Positions 1 through 11,004 of a stretch of 64,000 bases of DNA are shown here, piece by piece. This DNA is from CAVVST01 sp963750995 (GTDB taxonomy: Bacteria; Acidobacteriota; Vicinamibacteria; Vicinamibacterales; UBA2999): NCBI GenBank assembly GCA_963750995.1, contig CAVVST010000005.1, positions 1,364,001 to 1,428,000 of the forward strand, written 5' to 3'. A program made the position numbers and the translations under genes. The notes beneath the pieces were generated by a model. That model did no database searches. It was not told where the DNA came from and saw nothing but the letters and a program-made list of their open reading frames with translations. Position 1 is the stretch's first letter. The number at the start of each line of letters is the position of its first letter.

Positions 1-729
1 CTCGCCGCAAAAGTTGGCGTGCGGGGATCGGTGACGGACCCGATCGGGTATTACGACGTGAACGTCCGGGGCACGCAGAACCTCCTCGAAGTTGCGAGAG
101 AGCGGGGCGTGCAACAGTTCGTGCTCGCGTCATCGAGCAGCGTGTACGGGGTCAACCCCCGTGTGCCATGGAACGAGGAAGACACCGATCTGCGCCCGAT
201 TAGCCCGTACGCCAGCACCAAGCTCAGCGCGGAATTGCTCGGACGCGTCTACAGCCACTTGTTCCGGATGCGGTTTGTCGCGCTCCGGCTGTTTACCGTC
301 TTCGGCCCGCGGCAGCGGCCCGACCTGGCGATTCATAAGTTTGCCCAGCTCATTCGCGGCGGCCACCCAGTCCCGTTTTACGGCGACGGCACCACCAGCC
401 GCGATTACACGTTCGTCGACGACATCGTGTCGGGGATTCGCGCCGCCCTTCTGTTCAACCGCACCATGTTCGAGGTCATCAACCTCGGCAACAACCGGAC
501 AGTCACCATGGTGGACATGGTCCGCGGGATCGAGCAGGCGGTGGGGGTGCCGGCAGTTCTGGATCGACTACCGGAACAGCCGGGCGACGTGCCGCAGACA
601 TGGGCCTCCATCGAGAAGGCGCGGCGTCTGCTCGGCTACGAACCCAGGACCGGATACGCCGATGGGGTCGCGCGGTTCGTCGCCTGGCTGAGCGAATCAC
701 AGGACCTTTCGGTGACACGCGGCATCTGA
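1..729 (+). CDS. NAD-dependent epimerase/dehydratase, 5' end outside window
   Basis: C-terminal part of an extended short-chain dehydrogenase that interconverts nucleotide sugars (UDP-glucuronate or UDP-glucose 4-epimerase type). The frame is open from base 1 and reads LAAKVGVRGSVTDP, which is internal in this family, so the Rossmann NAD-binding N-terminus lies upstream. Visible are the catalytic serine region (ASSSSVYG) and the YxxxK pair (YASTK) about 40 residues later, followed by the substrate-binding FGPRQRPD segment. Nucleotide-sugar epimerases feed surface polysaccharide synthesis in the cytoplasm. The exact substrate cannot be read from the sequence. The stop is 33 bases before the next start. 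Confidence 0.88.
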   Translation, partial: LAAKVGVRGSVTDPIGYYDVNVRGTQNLLEVARERGVQQFVLASSSSVYGVNPRVPWNEEDTDLRPISPYASTKLSAELLGRVYSHLFRMRFVALRLFTVFGPRQRPDLAIHKFAQLIRGGHPVPFYGDGTTSRDYTFVDDIVSGIRAALLFNRTMFEVINLGNNRTVTMVDMVRGIEQAVGVPAVLDRLPEQPGDVPQTWASIEKARRLLGYEPRTGYADGVARFVAWLSESQDLSVTRGI

Positions 730-762
730 CAGGCGGTAGTATCGCCACACAGGAGTACGCGC

Positions 763-2169
763 ATGAAAACTGCCCCTCGAATTCTTGGCATCCTGGGCGT
801 CGCCGTTGGGTTCCTCTGCACTGCCGTGGTCGCGCAGCGCAACTCCACGGTCCCACAGCCGCAGGCCGGCCGTCTGGCCGCCGTCGGTCCGGCGAGGCCC
901 AACCGGGGAGCCCTCGTCGAGAAGCCGACGAGCGTCATTCCCGGTGCGCCCGACGGCTTCACCGTGAGTGCCTATGCGGAGCTGGACACGCCCCGCATGA
1001 TGGTCTACGCGCCGAACGGCGACCTGTTCGTGAGCTCGCCCGCCTCGAACACCATCACCGTGCTTCGTGACGCGAACAACGACGGCGTGTTCGAAGCGCG
1101 AAGCCTCTACGCCGGGACGCCACCGGCGGCACGTGGCGGCGGCGCGGCGCCCCAGGCCGCAACGCCTCCACCGGCCGGCAGGGCGCAGGCCCCTGCGGGT
1201 CAAGCCGCGGTCAACCCGACGGTCAATGGCCCGATCCTCGGCGCGTCTGCACCCGGATGTTCGCCGCCGCCGGCGTTCAACAGCCGCGGCCCCGGCACCG
1301 TTGCGGCGCCGTTCGGACTCGCCTTTCACGACGGATATCTCTACGTCGGCAATACCGGGTCGATCGTGCGCTTCAAGTACTCCGCCGGCGACCTGAAGGC
1401 GCAGGGCGAGCCGGAGAAGCTGCTCGACATGCCCGTGGGCGGTCACTCGACACGCAACATCCTGTTCAGCCGGGCGGGGACGAAGATGTACGTGTCGGTT
1501 GGATCGCAGTCGAACAACAACGCCGGCGAGGATTGCCGGCGCGCGGCCGTGCTCGAGTTCAACCCGGATGGTTCAGGCTATCGGGTGTATGCCTCGGGGA
1601 TCCGGAACCCGGTGGGACTGGCGCTGCAGCCCGGCACCGATATCGTGTGGACCGCGGTCAACGAGCGCGACAACCTTGGCGACGATCTCGTTCCCGACTA
1701 TGCGACTTCGCTGAAGGACGGCGGATTCTACGGCTGGCCGTATTCGTACATCGGCCAGAACTACGACCCGCGCTACCCGGGTGCGTTTCCCGATCTTGTG
1801 AAGCGCGCGATCGTGCCCGACGTGCTGATCCCGGCGCACGCCGCGGCGCTCGGCATCACCTTCTATACCGGCACGCAATTTCCGCAGCGGTATCGCAACG
1901 GCGCGTTCGTGGCGCTGCACGGCTCGTGGAACCGGTCGGTGGCATCGGGCTACAAGGTCGGGTTCATCCCGATGAACAACGGCCGGCCCGGCCCGCTCGA
2001 GGATTTCATGACCGGCTTCATCGTCACCGACGGATCGGGCGGCGAACAAATCTCACGCTGGGGACGTCCCGTGGGCGTCACCGTTGCGAATGACGGAAGC
2101 CTGCTGGTGTCCGACGACGGTGCCAACCGCATCTGGAAGATCAGCGCGGGCAGAACCGGCACACGCTGA
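763..2169 (+). CDS. Exported PQQ-type glucose/sorbosone dehydrogenase
   Basis: Probable periplasmic quinoprotein sugar dehydrogenase with the six-bladed beta-propeller fold of the glucose/sorbosone dehydrogenase family, 468 aa. The start at 763 has AGGAG seven bases upstream. An N-terminal signal peptide (about residues 1-24, ending before QRNSTVPQ) is followed by the propeller. A Pro/Ala-rich stretch near residues 125-165 interrupts the first blades and looks like a linker insertion. Later blades carry the expected GIRNPVGLAL, NERDNLGDD and DGGFYGWPY segments. It stands alone between the epimerase and a palindromic repeat. Family assignment is firm. Substrate and cofactor are inferred, since these proteins often oxidise unidentified aldoses. 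Confidence 0.85.
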   Translation: MKTAPRILGILGVAVGFLCTAVVAQRNSTVPQPQAGRLAAVGPARPNRGALVEKPTSVIPGAPDGFTVSAYAELDTPRMMVYAPNGDLFVSSPASNTITVLRDANNDGVFEARSLYAGTPPAARGGGAAPQAATPPPAGRAQAPAGQAAVNPTVNGPILGASAPGCSPPPAFNSRGPGTVAAPFGLAFHDGYLYVGNTGSIVRFKYSAGDLKAQGEPEKLLDMPVGGHSTRNILFSRAGTKMYVSVGSQSNNNAGEDCRRAAVLEFNPDGSGYRVYASGIRNPVGLALQPGTDIVWTAVNERDNLGDDLVPDYATSLKDGGFYGWPYSYIGQNYDPRYPGAFPDLVKRAIVPDVLIPAHAAALGITFYTGTQFPQRYRNGAFVALHGSWNRSVASGYKVGFIPMNNGRPGPLEDFMTGFIVTDGSGGEQISRWGRPVGVTVANDGSLLVSDDGANRIWKISAGRTGTR

Positions 2170-2189
2170 ACCTGGGTGGACGTAGAGGC

Positions 2190-2263
2190 AGGCGGACCTT
2201 CCGCCTTCGCTAAAGCTACGGCGGACCACCGTAGCCTTGGCGGAGGTGGTCAGGTCCGCCTCT
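2190..2263. repeat. Palindromic intergenic repeat with nested arms
   Basis: Outer arms GGCGGACCT (2191-2199) and AGGTCCGCC (2252-2260) enclose a second pair, TCCGCC/GGCGGA, and a third, CTACGG/CCGTAG. Together they can fold into one long hairpin or cruciform. The outer arms are the same sequence as the nrdJ terminator hairpin at 3206-3225. The right arm runs into the stop codon of the DUF3565 gene. Translated forward it gives a spurious SAFAKATADH-type peptide, which I recall as common in acidobacterial ORF predictions (recollection, not a search). Confidence 0.7.
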
Positions 2264-2444
2264 TCTCTTCACACCGCGAACACTCGATCTCGGTACCGAG
2301 GAACCGCTCGCGCCCTTCGTGGGTCGTCACCCACGACCGGTTCTGCCACGGCGGGTCGTGGCGCATGTGCTGCTGATGGCCGCAGGACAACTCGGCGACC
2401 CAGTGGCCCTCATCGTCCTGGTGAAATCCGACGATCCGAGACAC
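2250..2444 (-). CDS. DUF3565 small zinc-ribbon-like protein
   Basis: Small cytoplasmic protein of 64 aa matching the DUF3565 pattern: an N-terminal IVGFHQDDEGHWVAEL strand, CGHxQHMRHxPPW, then WVTT, a Gly-rich turn and a C-terminal CxRC. The Cys/His set (CGH, QHMRH, CSRC) suggests one bound metal ion. The molecular function of the family is unknown to me. Length is normal for the family. Its 3' end overlaps the palindromic repeat, which may act as its terminator. The gene stands alone on the minus strand. Confidence 0.85.
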   Translation of the reverse strand: MSRIVGFHQDDEGHWVAELSCGHQQHMRHDPPWQNRSWVTTHEGRERFLGTEIECSRCEEKRRT

Positions 2445-2464
2445 TGTCAGGCTGTCCCGGCGCG

Positions 2465-3043
2465 CTAACGCTCTTCTCCGAACGCCCTGATCGTGCGATA
2501 CCAGAACTCCGTCGCCTGGTAAAACGTCTCAACGCCGACGCGCTCATCCCTGCCGTGCGCGCGCACGTCGTCTGGATCTTCGGGAAGGGCGGAAGCCGCG
2601 TAGGTGGGAATTCCGGCCAGACGCGTATACATGCCGTCGGTGGCGCCTGCCCCCATCACCGGCGCCCGGGGCCCGCCGGGCCACTGGGCCGCGGCACGGC
2701 GCTCGAGGGTAGCCAGGAACGGTGCCGGCAGCGGCGACGGCGGGCTCGCAGTCGGCGGATACAGGACTGTTACTCTTACCTTCTCGCCGGCAAGCCGTCG
2801 CAGCGTGGCTTCGACCGGGGCGGTCGCCTCACCGGAAAGAATTCGGCAGTTCACGACGGTACGGGCTATCTGAGGGAGCGCGTTGTTCGCGTGGCCGGCA
2901 TCCACGCGTGTGGCCACGCAGGTGGTGCGGAGGCGGGCGTTGTAGAAGGGTTGCATCGAGAGGCGCGCGGCTGCGCTCGCATCAACCACCGCGGACGCGG
3001 CAATCCACAGAAGTGCGATTCCTGTAATGACTGAACGAAGCAC
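2465..3043 (-). pseudogene. M20 peptidase remnant (signal peptide fused to C-terminal part)
   Basis: About 192 aa whose body matches only the C-terminal part of secreted M20 zinc carboxypeptidases, which are usually about 470 aa. It begins within the dimerisation domain (ARLSMQPFYNARLRTTCVATR) and runs to the family's end. It keeps ATDGMYTRLAGIPTY and the last metal-ligand histidine (VRAHGRDERV), but has none of the earlier metal ligands (HxD, the bridging Asp, the Glu-Glu pair). A hydrophobic signal-like start (VLRSVITGIALLWIAASAV) sits directly before the fragment, as if an internal segment had been deleted in frame. I chose GTG at 3043 because the hydrophobic stretch starts there. An upstream GTG at 3070 is also in frame. 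Peptidase activity is not expected. Confidence 0.7.
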
Positions 3044-3198
3044 GGGACACCCTGGCGCGGAGGATAGCACGCCATCCGAGATGCATATATGCGTGTGCCC
3101 GAACTTGCACGCTGTTCGAGGTATCCGCGACCGTAGCCGCGAGGACTCGCCTTCGAGCCGTTGCCGCGGCGTGCCCAGCCGGCGAAGGGCGGCCGACG

Positions 3199-3225
3199 TA
3201 AAAAAGGCGGACCTGAAGGTCCGCC
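3199..3225 (-). terminator. Intrinsic terminator of nrdJ
   Basis: Read on the minus strand, a perfect 9-bp stem (GGCGGACCT/AGGTCCGCC, 3206-3225) with a 2-base loop is followed by six T (3200-3205). It lies about 50 bases after the nrdJ stop. The stem is identical to the outer arms of the repeat at 2190-2263, so a dispersed repeat appears to have been adopted as a terminator. Confidence 0.75.
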
Positions 3226-3274
3226 TCTGCGTGCTGGAAGGTCCGGCTGAAGCCCGGACACTACGTTCGATGGA

Positions 3275-6127
<2,853 letters not shown>

Positions 6128-6310
6128 GGTTCCTCCGAACGACGAATGCACCCACCCCGGTGGGCATTCGCGAACTCGTGGTTGTGATGTTGCGCTCTAG
6201 ACGACCTGAGGGGTCATTCGTCGTGGCCTGGAGCTGGGAGATCCGGCCTCACCTCTTCAAGCGCGAGCGACAATATGCTCCCCACGTAACGCCTTTGTCA
6301 ATATCAAAAC

Positions 6311-6359
6311 CACAACATCTTGCGCATTTCCGTTAGGGCAAGCGCAATATCTATTGTCT
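6311..6359 (-). promoter_or_regulatory. Putative tandem NrdR boxes upstream of nrdJ
   Basis: Two imperfect repeats, ACAACATCTTGCG (6312-6324) and GCAATATCTATTG (6344-6356), are offset by 32 bases, about three helical turns, in an AT-rich patch 180-230 bases before the nrdJ start. On the minus strand both contain AGATRTTG. Paired boxes about three turns apart upstream of reductase genes are the known arrangement for the NrdR repressor. The match to consensus is by eye, and no nrdR gene is in the window. Confidence 0.45.
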
Positions 6360-6361
6360 AA

Positions 6362-6424
6362 CCCCGAAACGCCGATCGCAAATCGCAAATCGCCAACCCA
6401 CAAATTTACTGAGACATTTCGGGG
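6362..6424. repeat. Inverted repeat enclosing a short tandem repeat
   Basis: Perfect 8-base arms CCCCGAAA (6362-6369) and TTTCGGGG (6417-6424) enclose three tandem AATCGC-type units (about 6374-6393). It lies in the 590-base non-coding stretch between nrdJ and the lipoprotein gene. It may be another dispersed hairpin repeat. Confidence 0.5.
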
Positions 6425-6460
6425 TCGATGATTTGAGATTTCGAAGAACCGGGGTGAGGT

Positions 6461-6588
6461 GGGAGGGAGTCGCTTTTCAGCGCCTCCCCCGGGTGCACAG
6501 GCAGGCTCAACTTGCAGGTAAGTCCCGCCACTTTCGCTACGGGACGAGGAAACTGTCTCTCTGCGCCTCTGGAGAGCAGGGCCTGTGC
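6461..6588. ncRNA. Candidate structured RNA, family not recognised
   Basis: A multi-helix region in a non-coding stretch. Hairpin GGGAGG...CCTCCC with an inner CGCT/AGCG stem occupies 6461-6488. An 8-bp closing stem GCACAGGC (6495-6502) pairs with GCCTGTGC (6581-6588). Inside it lie GTCCCG (6522-6527)/CGGGAC (6540-6545) and CTCTC (6557-6561)/GAGAG (6572-6576), giving a three-way junction. The strand is undetermined because perfect stems work both ways. It does not match the cobalamin, TPP or c-di-GMP riboswitch cores I know, although GTCCCGCCACT recalls part of a cobalamin riboswitch. Short ORFs over it look non-coding. Confidence 0.25.
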
Positions 6589-6714
6589 CAAATCATGAAT
6601 CGGCCGGAATTCGCCTCAATCAGGCGTAATTCGTTGATTTTTTGGGGGTGAGCTCGACCGTAACATCACGGCCTGTGTAATGGAACGGCTATCGCGCCGA
6701 CCCGAATGGGAACG

Positions 6715-7276
6715 TCAGCGCCCTAACAGCTCAGTCGCGAGCGTGGCGGCCTTGTCGGCGAGCGTCGCTGCAAAGATGAGGTTGCGCTCGCGAAGCGCCT
6801 GCTCAGCCTGGATACTGAAGCGCTTCGACTGCTCGGTACTGCGATTTCCCCTCGACGCTCAGCCGGTTGTAGTCCACCTGATTGATGTCTTTGGCGGCAC
6901 GTGCGAGCAGGTCTCGAACGCTGCGCTCGGTGGTGGCATTAGCTGGCGATGGCGCCTGGAGGTCACGCGTGGTGGCGGCTGGAGGCGGAGGTGGAGCCGG
7001 CGCTGGGGCAGTTGGGGCTGCGACAACTGGTGGCGGTGCGGGCTTCACGTCGGCCGTGGGGCGCGCTGGACGAACCGGTTCGACCACCGGCGGGGTTTCC
7101 GGGATCGGGGCTGCGGCCAGAGGCGGTTCTTCAACCGGGGCAAGCACCCGCCCTGGCGGCGCAGGCACCTGTAAGGGTGGACCCTCGGGCTCGGTTGCCG
7201 CTCGAGCTTTCGCGCAGCCGTTGAGGGCGAGCACGATTGCCAGCCCGGCAGCCAGACTCCACAGACTACTGTTCAT
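6715..7276 (-). CDS. Proline-rich lipoprotein with C-terminal helical domain (frameshifted)
   Basis: Predicted envelope lipoprotein. The start ATG 7276 lies inside the end of the upstream kinase gene (about 11 bases overlap). A signal peptide ends in a lipobox (LALNGC), followed by a Pro/Ala-rich linker and a helical C-terminus. The reading frame breaks at a CC run at 6835-6836, after VEGKSQY. Removing one base restores EQSKRFSIQAEQALRERN and runs to a stop at 6715-6717. The tail resembles the small helical domain of DUF4398-like envelope lipoproteins, though I hold that loosely. The overlap suggests translational coupling to the kinase/regulator operon. Function is unknown. Confidence 0.6.
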
Positions 7277-8843
7277 GAGCGCGTGGCAGAAGAATGCGAA
7301 AGGTCGTGCCGCTGCCCGGGATCGACTGCACTTCCAGCTCGCCATCGTGCATCTGGATGATGCGGTAGACCATCGACAGGCCGATGCCCGTTCCATGATC
7401 CTTCGTCGTGAAGTACAGGTCAAAGATCTTTTCTAGGTGGTCGGGCGGGATGCCGACGCCTGTATCTTCGACGCGAACTTCGACGCGCTGGCCGGGGGCG
7501 GGCGCACAGGCGAGCCGGAGGGTCCCGCCGTTCGGCATCGCCTGGCAGCCGTTGATGGCGAGATTGAGAAACGCCTGGCGCAGCATCGAAGCATCGCCAT
7601 TGACGGCGGGAATCGACGCCGGGACGTCGACCGACACCTTCACCTTGTTCGCCTGCGCTTCCGGCTCGACCACCGGCATGATCTCCGCGAACAAGTCACC
7701 CATGTTCACCGGACCGAGCCGCAGCTCTTCGGGCCGCGTGAATTTCAGGAAGCCCTGGACCACCTCGTCGAGCCGGCGGATTTCGCTTTCGATAATCTCG
7801 ACATGCGCCAGCACGCTCTGCACGGCCGGCGACGGTCCGGGCTCCCGCTCGGCCGCAGCCAGGCCGATGACCGATCCGGACGCCACCACGGGTTCGGGAC
7901 GCGGCTGTATGGCCAGGGCGCCCTTGCGGATCTTGGTCCGCAGCAACTCGAGGTGGATCATCATCGCGTTGAGCGGGTTCTTCACCTCGTGGGCGATGCC
8001 GGCGGTGAGCCGTCCGAGCGCCACGAGCTTGCGCGAGTATGCCATGGCGCGCTCGACTGCGGACTGCAGCTTCAGATCCTGCCCGGCGAGCTGCATGCGA
8101 TCCGCGGAGAGCTGCTGACTGACGGTGTTGAAGAACTCTCCGAGCTCGCCGAACTCATCGCCTGGCGGCAGGTCGACGGTGGCGCCGAACTCGCCTTTCC
8201 CAAGCCTGGTGAGGCCGCTTCTGATCACGTGGATCGGCCGCAACAGCAACTGCGCCAGCAGCGCCGCGACGAACACCGCGACCGCCATGGCGATGGCAGC
8301 GGTCAACAACGCAGGGCGAAGCGACGCATTCAGCTCCTGCCGCATCAGCAGCGTAGACACACCGATGCGGATCGACCCGAACGCTTCGTCGCCCAGCGTC
8401 ATCGGCTGCCGGACTTCGAGCGTTCGCCCTTCCTCGGAATAGATGACGCGCAGCTGCTCGACCGGGTCCTGCTGGAGCAGCGCCCCCAGATCGTCTCCGC
8501 CGATGCTCGGCAGGCCGACGCGCGACGTGTCGCTGCTGGCGACGATCGTACCGTCGGTATTGAGAATCGCGGCCCCGGTGACGCTTTCCCCGTAAATCGT
8601 CGATTCGAGGATCGCTCGCAGGCCGGGATCGGTGCGGAGCGCGGCGTACGGCTCGGGGCTGGCGGTCACGACCTCGCGCGCGCGGTGGAAGATCGCATTC
8701 GACAACAGGAGGGCGCGCCCATGGCTCTCCTGCAGCACGACCTCCGCCAGGCGCGCGACGTACAAGGCGCTCAGCGCCGCCACCGCGACGCCGACAATGG
8801 CCGTCACACCGGCGATCTGCTTCGCCTTGATTCCCAGTCGCAT
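7266..8843 (-). CDS. NtrB-type membrane sensor histidine kinase
   Basis: Inner-membrane sensor kinase, 525 aa, partner of the sigma-54 regulator encoded immediately upstream. TM1 (about residues 10-32) and TM2 (about 175-200) flank a periplasmic sensor domain of about 140 residues. HAMP follows (LRPIHVIRSGL), then the phospho-acceptor helix IAHEVKNPLNAMM and an ATPase domain with the N box (NLAINGCQAM), G1 (DTGVGIP) and G2 (GTGIGLSM). An insertion of about 35 residues rich in Pro, Val and Ala separates the two dimerisation helices. Its ATG overlaps the regulator's stop as TGATG, so the two are translationally coupled. The signal sensed is not evident. Confidence 0.92.
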   Translation of the reverse strand: MRLGIKAKQIAGVTAIVGVAVAALSALYVARLAEVVLQESHGRALLLSNAIFHRAREVVTASPEPYAALRTDPGLRAILESTIYGESVTGAAILNTDGTIVASSDTSRVGLPSIGGDDLGALLQQDPVEQLRVIYSEEGRTLEVRQPMTLGDEAFGSIRIGVSTLLMRQELNASLRPALLTAAIAMAVAVFVAALLAQLLLRPIHVIRSGLTRLGKGEFGATVDLPPGDEFGELGEFFNTVSQQLSADRMQLAGQDLKLQSAVERAMAYSRKLVALGRLTAGIAHEVKNPLNAMMIHLELLRTKIRKGALAIQPRPEPVVASGSVIGLAAAEREPGPSPAVQSVLAHVEIIESEIRRLDEVVQGFLKFTRPEELRLGPVNMGDLFAEIMPVVEPEAQANKVKVSVDVPASIPAVNGDASMLRQAFLNLAINGCQAMPNGGTLRLACAPAPGQRVEVRVEDTGVGIPPDHLEKIFDLYFTTKDHGTGIGLSMVYRIIQMHDGELEVQSIPGSGTTFRILLPRAHEQ

Positions 8844-10240
8844 CAGGACTCGCTGAACGCTTTGCCCGGCACTTTGCCGCGGAACCGGTTCAGCTTGTTG
8901 TGCAGCGTCTTGAGGCTGATTCCCAGAATCTCCGCCGCGCGCGTCTTGTTGTCACGCGTGTGTTTCAGCGTCATCAGGATCAGCCGCTCCTCCGCCTCTT
9001 CAACCGTGGTCCCGGGCTCGAGCGATACCACCGGCCCGGTGACACCCGGCGGCGCCTCCATTACCAGCGGCGGCAGGTGCTTCGATTCGATGAATTCGCC
9101 GGACGCCAGGATGACGGCCCGCTCGACGACGTTGCGCAGCTCGCGTACGTTGCCAGGCCAGTGGTACTGCTCGAGAGTCTTCATCGCCGCCGGCTCGACC
9201 CCGGTCACCGATTTTCCGTTCCTGGCGTTGAACTCGGTGAGAAACGCCTGGATCAGGAGCGACAGATCATCCTTCCGCAGGCGCAGCGGCGGCAGCTCCA
9301 TCGCAAACACGTTGAGGCGGTAATAAAGGTCCTCGCGCAGCTTGCCGCTCTTTACGGCTTCGGCGGGATTCACGTTCGTGGCGGCGATCACCCGGACGTC
9401 CACGGTCTGCTCCGCGCGACCGCCGAGGCGGCGGAACGTGCGCTCCTGCAGCACGCGCAGCAGCTTCACTTGCGTCGCCGGGGTCATTTCCGCGATTTCG
9501 TCGAGGAACAGCGTGCCGCGGTCGGCGAGCTCGAAACACCCCTCGCGCCGCTCAGCCGCGCCGGTGAACGCGCCCTTCTCGTGCCCGAAGATCTCGCTTT
9601 CGAGCAGCGTCTCGGGGATCGCCGCGCAGTTGATCGGCACAAACGGCATCTGCGCGCGCGGCGAGAGCTGGTGGATGGTCTGCGCGACGAGCTCTTTGCC
9701 AGTGCCCGACTCGCCCCAGATCAGCACGGAAGCCGACGTCGGCGCCGCCTGTTCGGTCACCTGGTACACCTTCCGCATCTCTTGGCTGTTGCCGATCATC
9801 CGGCCGAAGGTGCCATGGTCGCGCAGCTGCCGCCGCAGCACCTTGACTTCGCGGCGGGTATCCTGGCGTTCGACGATCTTGTCGAGCAGGATCTTGAGCC
9901 GCTGCGGCTCGATCGGCTTGGTGAGGTAGTCGTATGCCCCTTCTTTGATCGCCTCTACCGCGGTTTCGACGGTGCCCTGCGCGGTGAGAATGACGATCGT
10001 CAGTTCTCCGCCCTCCTCCTTCAGCGCGCGCAGCAGTTCGAGGCCGCCCATGCGGGGCATGACGAGGTCGCTGATGATGATTGAGGGGCGGAAGGCGGTG
10101 ATACGCTGGAGCGCTTCTTCACCGTCGGCGGCGGCCTCCGTGGCGAATCCCCACGTACGCACGAGCTCAGTGAGCCCGAGCCGGGTCGTTGGATCGTCTT
10201 CGACGATCAGGACGCGGTCGCGCGAGTTTGCGGAGGTCAT
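8843..10240 (-). CDS. NtrC-family sigma-54-dependent response regulator
   Basis: Activator of sigma-54 promoters, 465 aa. Receiver domain: residues 8-120, with acidic pocket EDD near residue 14 and phospho-acceptor Asp in IIISDLVMP. AAA+ domain: Walker A GESGTGKE, sigma-54 contact loop GAFTGA, Walker B GTLFLDEIAEM, and an arginine-finger region. C-terminal Fis-type helix-turn-helix: TRAAEILGISLKTLHNKL. First gene of a minus-strand operon with its kinase (TGATG overlap) and the lipoprotein. It is divergent from the CPBP gene, with 53 bases between. I saw no convincing sigma-54 promoter in that gap, so its targets are probably elsewhere. Confidence 0.93.
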   Translation of the reverse strand: MTSANSRDRVLIVEDDPTTRLGLTELVRTWGFATEAAADGEEALQRITAFRPSIIISDLVMPRMGGLELLRALKEEGGELTIVILTAQGTVETAVEAIKEGAYDYLTKPIEPQRLKILLDKIVERQDTRREVKVLRRQLRDHGTFGRMIGNSQEMRKVYQVTEQAAPTSASVLIWGESGTGKELVAQTIHQLSPRAQMPFVPINCAAIPETLLESEIFGHEKGAFTGAAERREGCFELADRGTLFLDEIAEMTPATQVKLLRVLQERTFRRLGGRAEQTVDVRVIAATNVNPAEAVKSGKLREDLYYRLNVFAMELPPLRLRKDDLSLLIQAFLTEFNARNGKSVTGVEPAAMKTLEQYHWPGNVRELRNVVERAVILASGEFIESKHLPPLVMEAPPGVTGPVVSLEPGTTVEEAEERLILMTLKHTRDNKTRAAEILGISLKTLHNKLNRFRGKVPGKAFSES

Positions 10241-10293
10241 GGCACGCCTGAGCCCGATGTTAGCCTGTCGTTTTTACACGGTCTAGCACATCC

Positions 10294-11004
10294 ATGAGCG
10301 CCGAGGGTCTGAACCCACGAATTCGAGCCATTGTCGAGGTTCTCCTCTGCTCCAGCGTCCCCACCCAGCTCCTCATCGCATTTACCCTCCGAACGGCCGG
10401 ATTGGCGGCATTTGACGAGTCAGGACAGCTTTCTCTGCCGTTTGTGGTCACCCTCTCGGTGGTGGACACACTTGTTCTCGTCGGCCTGATGGCGTCCTTG
10501 ACGTGGGCGCGCGGCGAGCGGGTACACGACCTATGGGTGGGAAGCCGGCCCCTTAGCAAAGAGGCTGCCATCGGCTCGCTACTCATCCCCGCGGTGTTCT
10601 TGATGGTGGTCGTGCTGCTCAGTCTGCTCATGGCGCTTGCGCCATGGCTGCACAACGTGCCGACGAACCCGCTCGAGCAGATGGCGCGAACGGCCGGCGG
10701 TGCAGCCATGCTGGCGGTGGTCGCGATTCTCGCCGGTGGGCTGCGCGAGGAGTTGCAGCGCGCCTTCTTGCTGCGGCGGTTCGAGCAGCATCTCGGCGGG
10801 CCCGTGGTCGGCCTGGTCGTGCTGAGCGTGGCATTCGGTCTCGGCCACGGCGTGCAGGGGTTCGACGCCATGATCACGACGGGGGTGCTGGGAGCGTTCT
10901 GGGCGGCCCTTTACCTGCGCCGGCGCAGCGTCATCGCCCCGGTCGTCAGCCATGCGGGATTCAACACGCTGGAAGTACTGCGCGTCGCGCTACTTGGGCA
11001 ATGA
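10294..11004 (+). CDS. CPBP-family intramembrane metalloprotease
   Basis: Integral membrane protein of 236 aa with about six hydrophobic segments. Conserved Abi/CPBP motifs are visible: GGLREELQRAFLLRR (the glutamate pair and arginine of motif 1, about residue 150), GLGHGVQG (motif 2 His) and SHAGFN (motif 3). These residues form a glutamate-protease-like site in the Rce1/Abi superfamily. Bacterial members process or immunise against small peptides, but the target here is unknown. It is a single gene, divergent from the NtrC-like regulator. Its stop overlaps the 3' end of the opposite-strand SurA-N gene by 15 bases. Confidence 0.85.
   Translation: MSAEGLNPRIRAIVEVLLCSSVPTQLLIAFTLRTAGLAAFDESGQLSLPFVVTLSVVDTLVLVGLMASLTWARGERVHDLWVGSRPLSKEAAIGSLLIPAVFLMVVVLLSLLMALAPWLHNVPTNPLEQMARTAGGAAMLAVVAILAGGLREELQRAFLLRRFEQHLGGPVVGLVVLSVAFGLGHGVQGFDAMITTGVLGAFWAALYLRRRSVIAPVVSHAGFNTLEVLRVALLGQ

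Noticed and set aside
2237..3034. 265-aa plus-strand ORF across the DUF3565 gene and peptidase remnant
   Set aside because: It is antisense to both and includes the palindromic repeat.
6128..6700. Cobalamin riboswitch for nrdJ
   Set aside because: I looked for the B12 box and its surrounding conserved pieces on the minus strand and found none. One GTCCCGCCACT-like string (plus strand) and a partial GGAAAC-TGTC are not enough.
7437..9323. Plus-strand ORF of 628 aa opposite the kinase and regulator
   Set aside because: It covers two genes with conserved motifs on the other strand and shows no domain or signal.
10241..10293. Sigma-54 promoter before the NtrC-like gene or CPBP gene
   Set aside because: TGGCACG is present at 10240-10246 but no TTGC follows at the right spacing.
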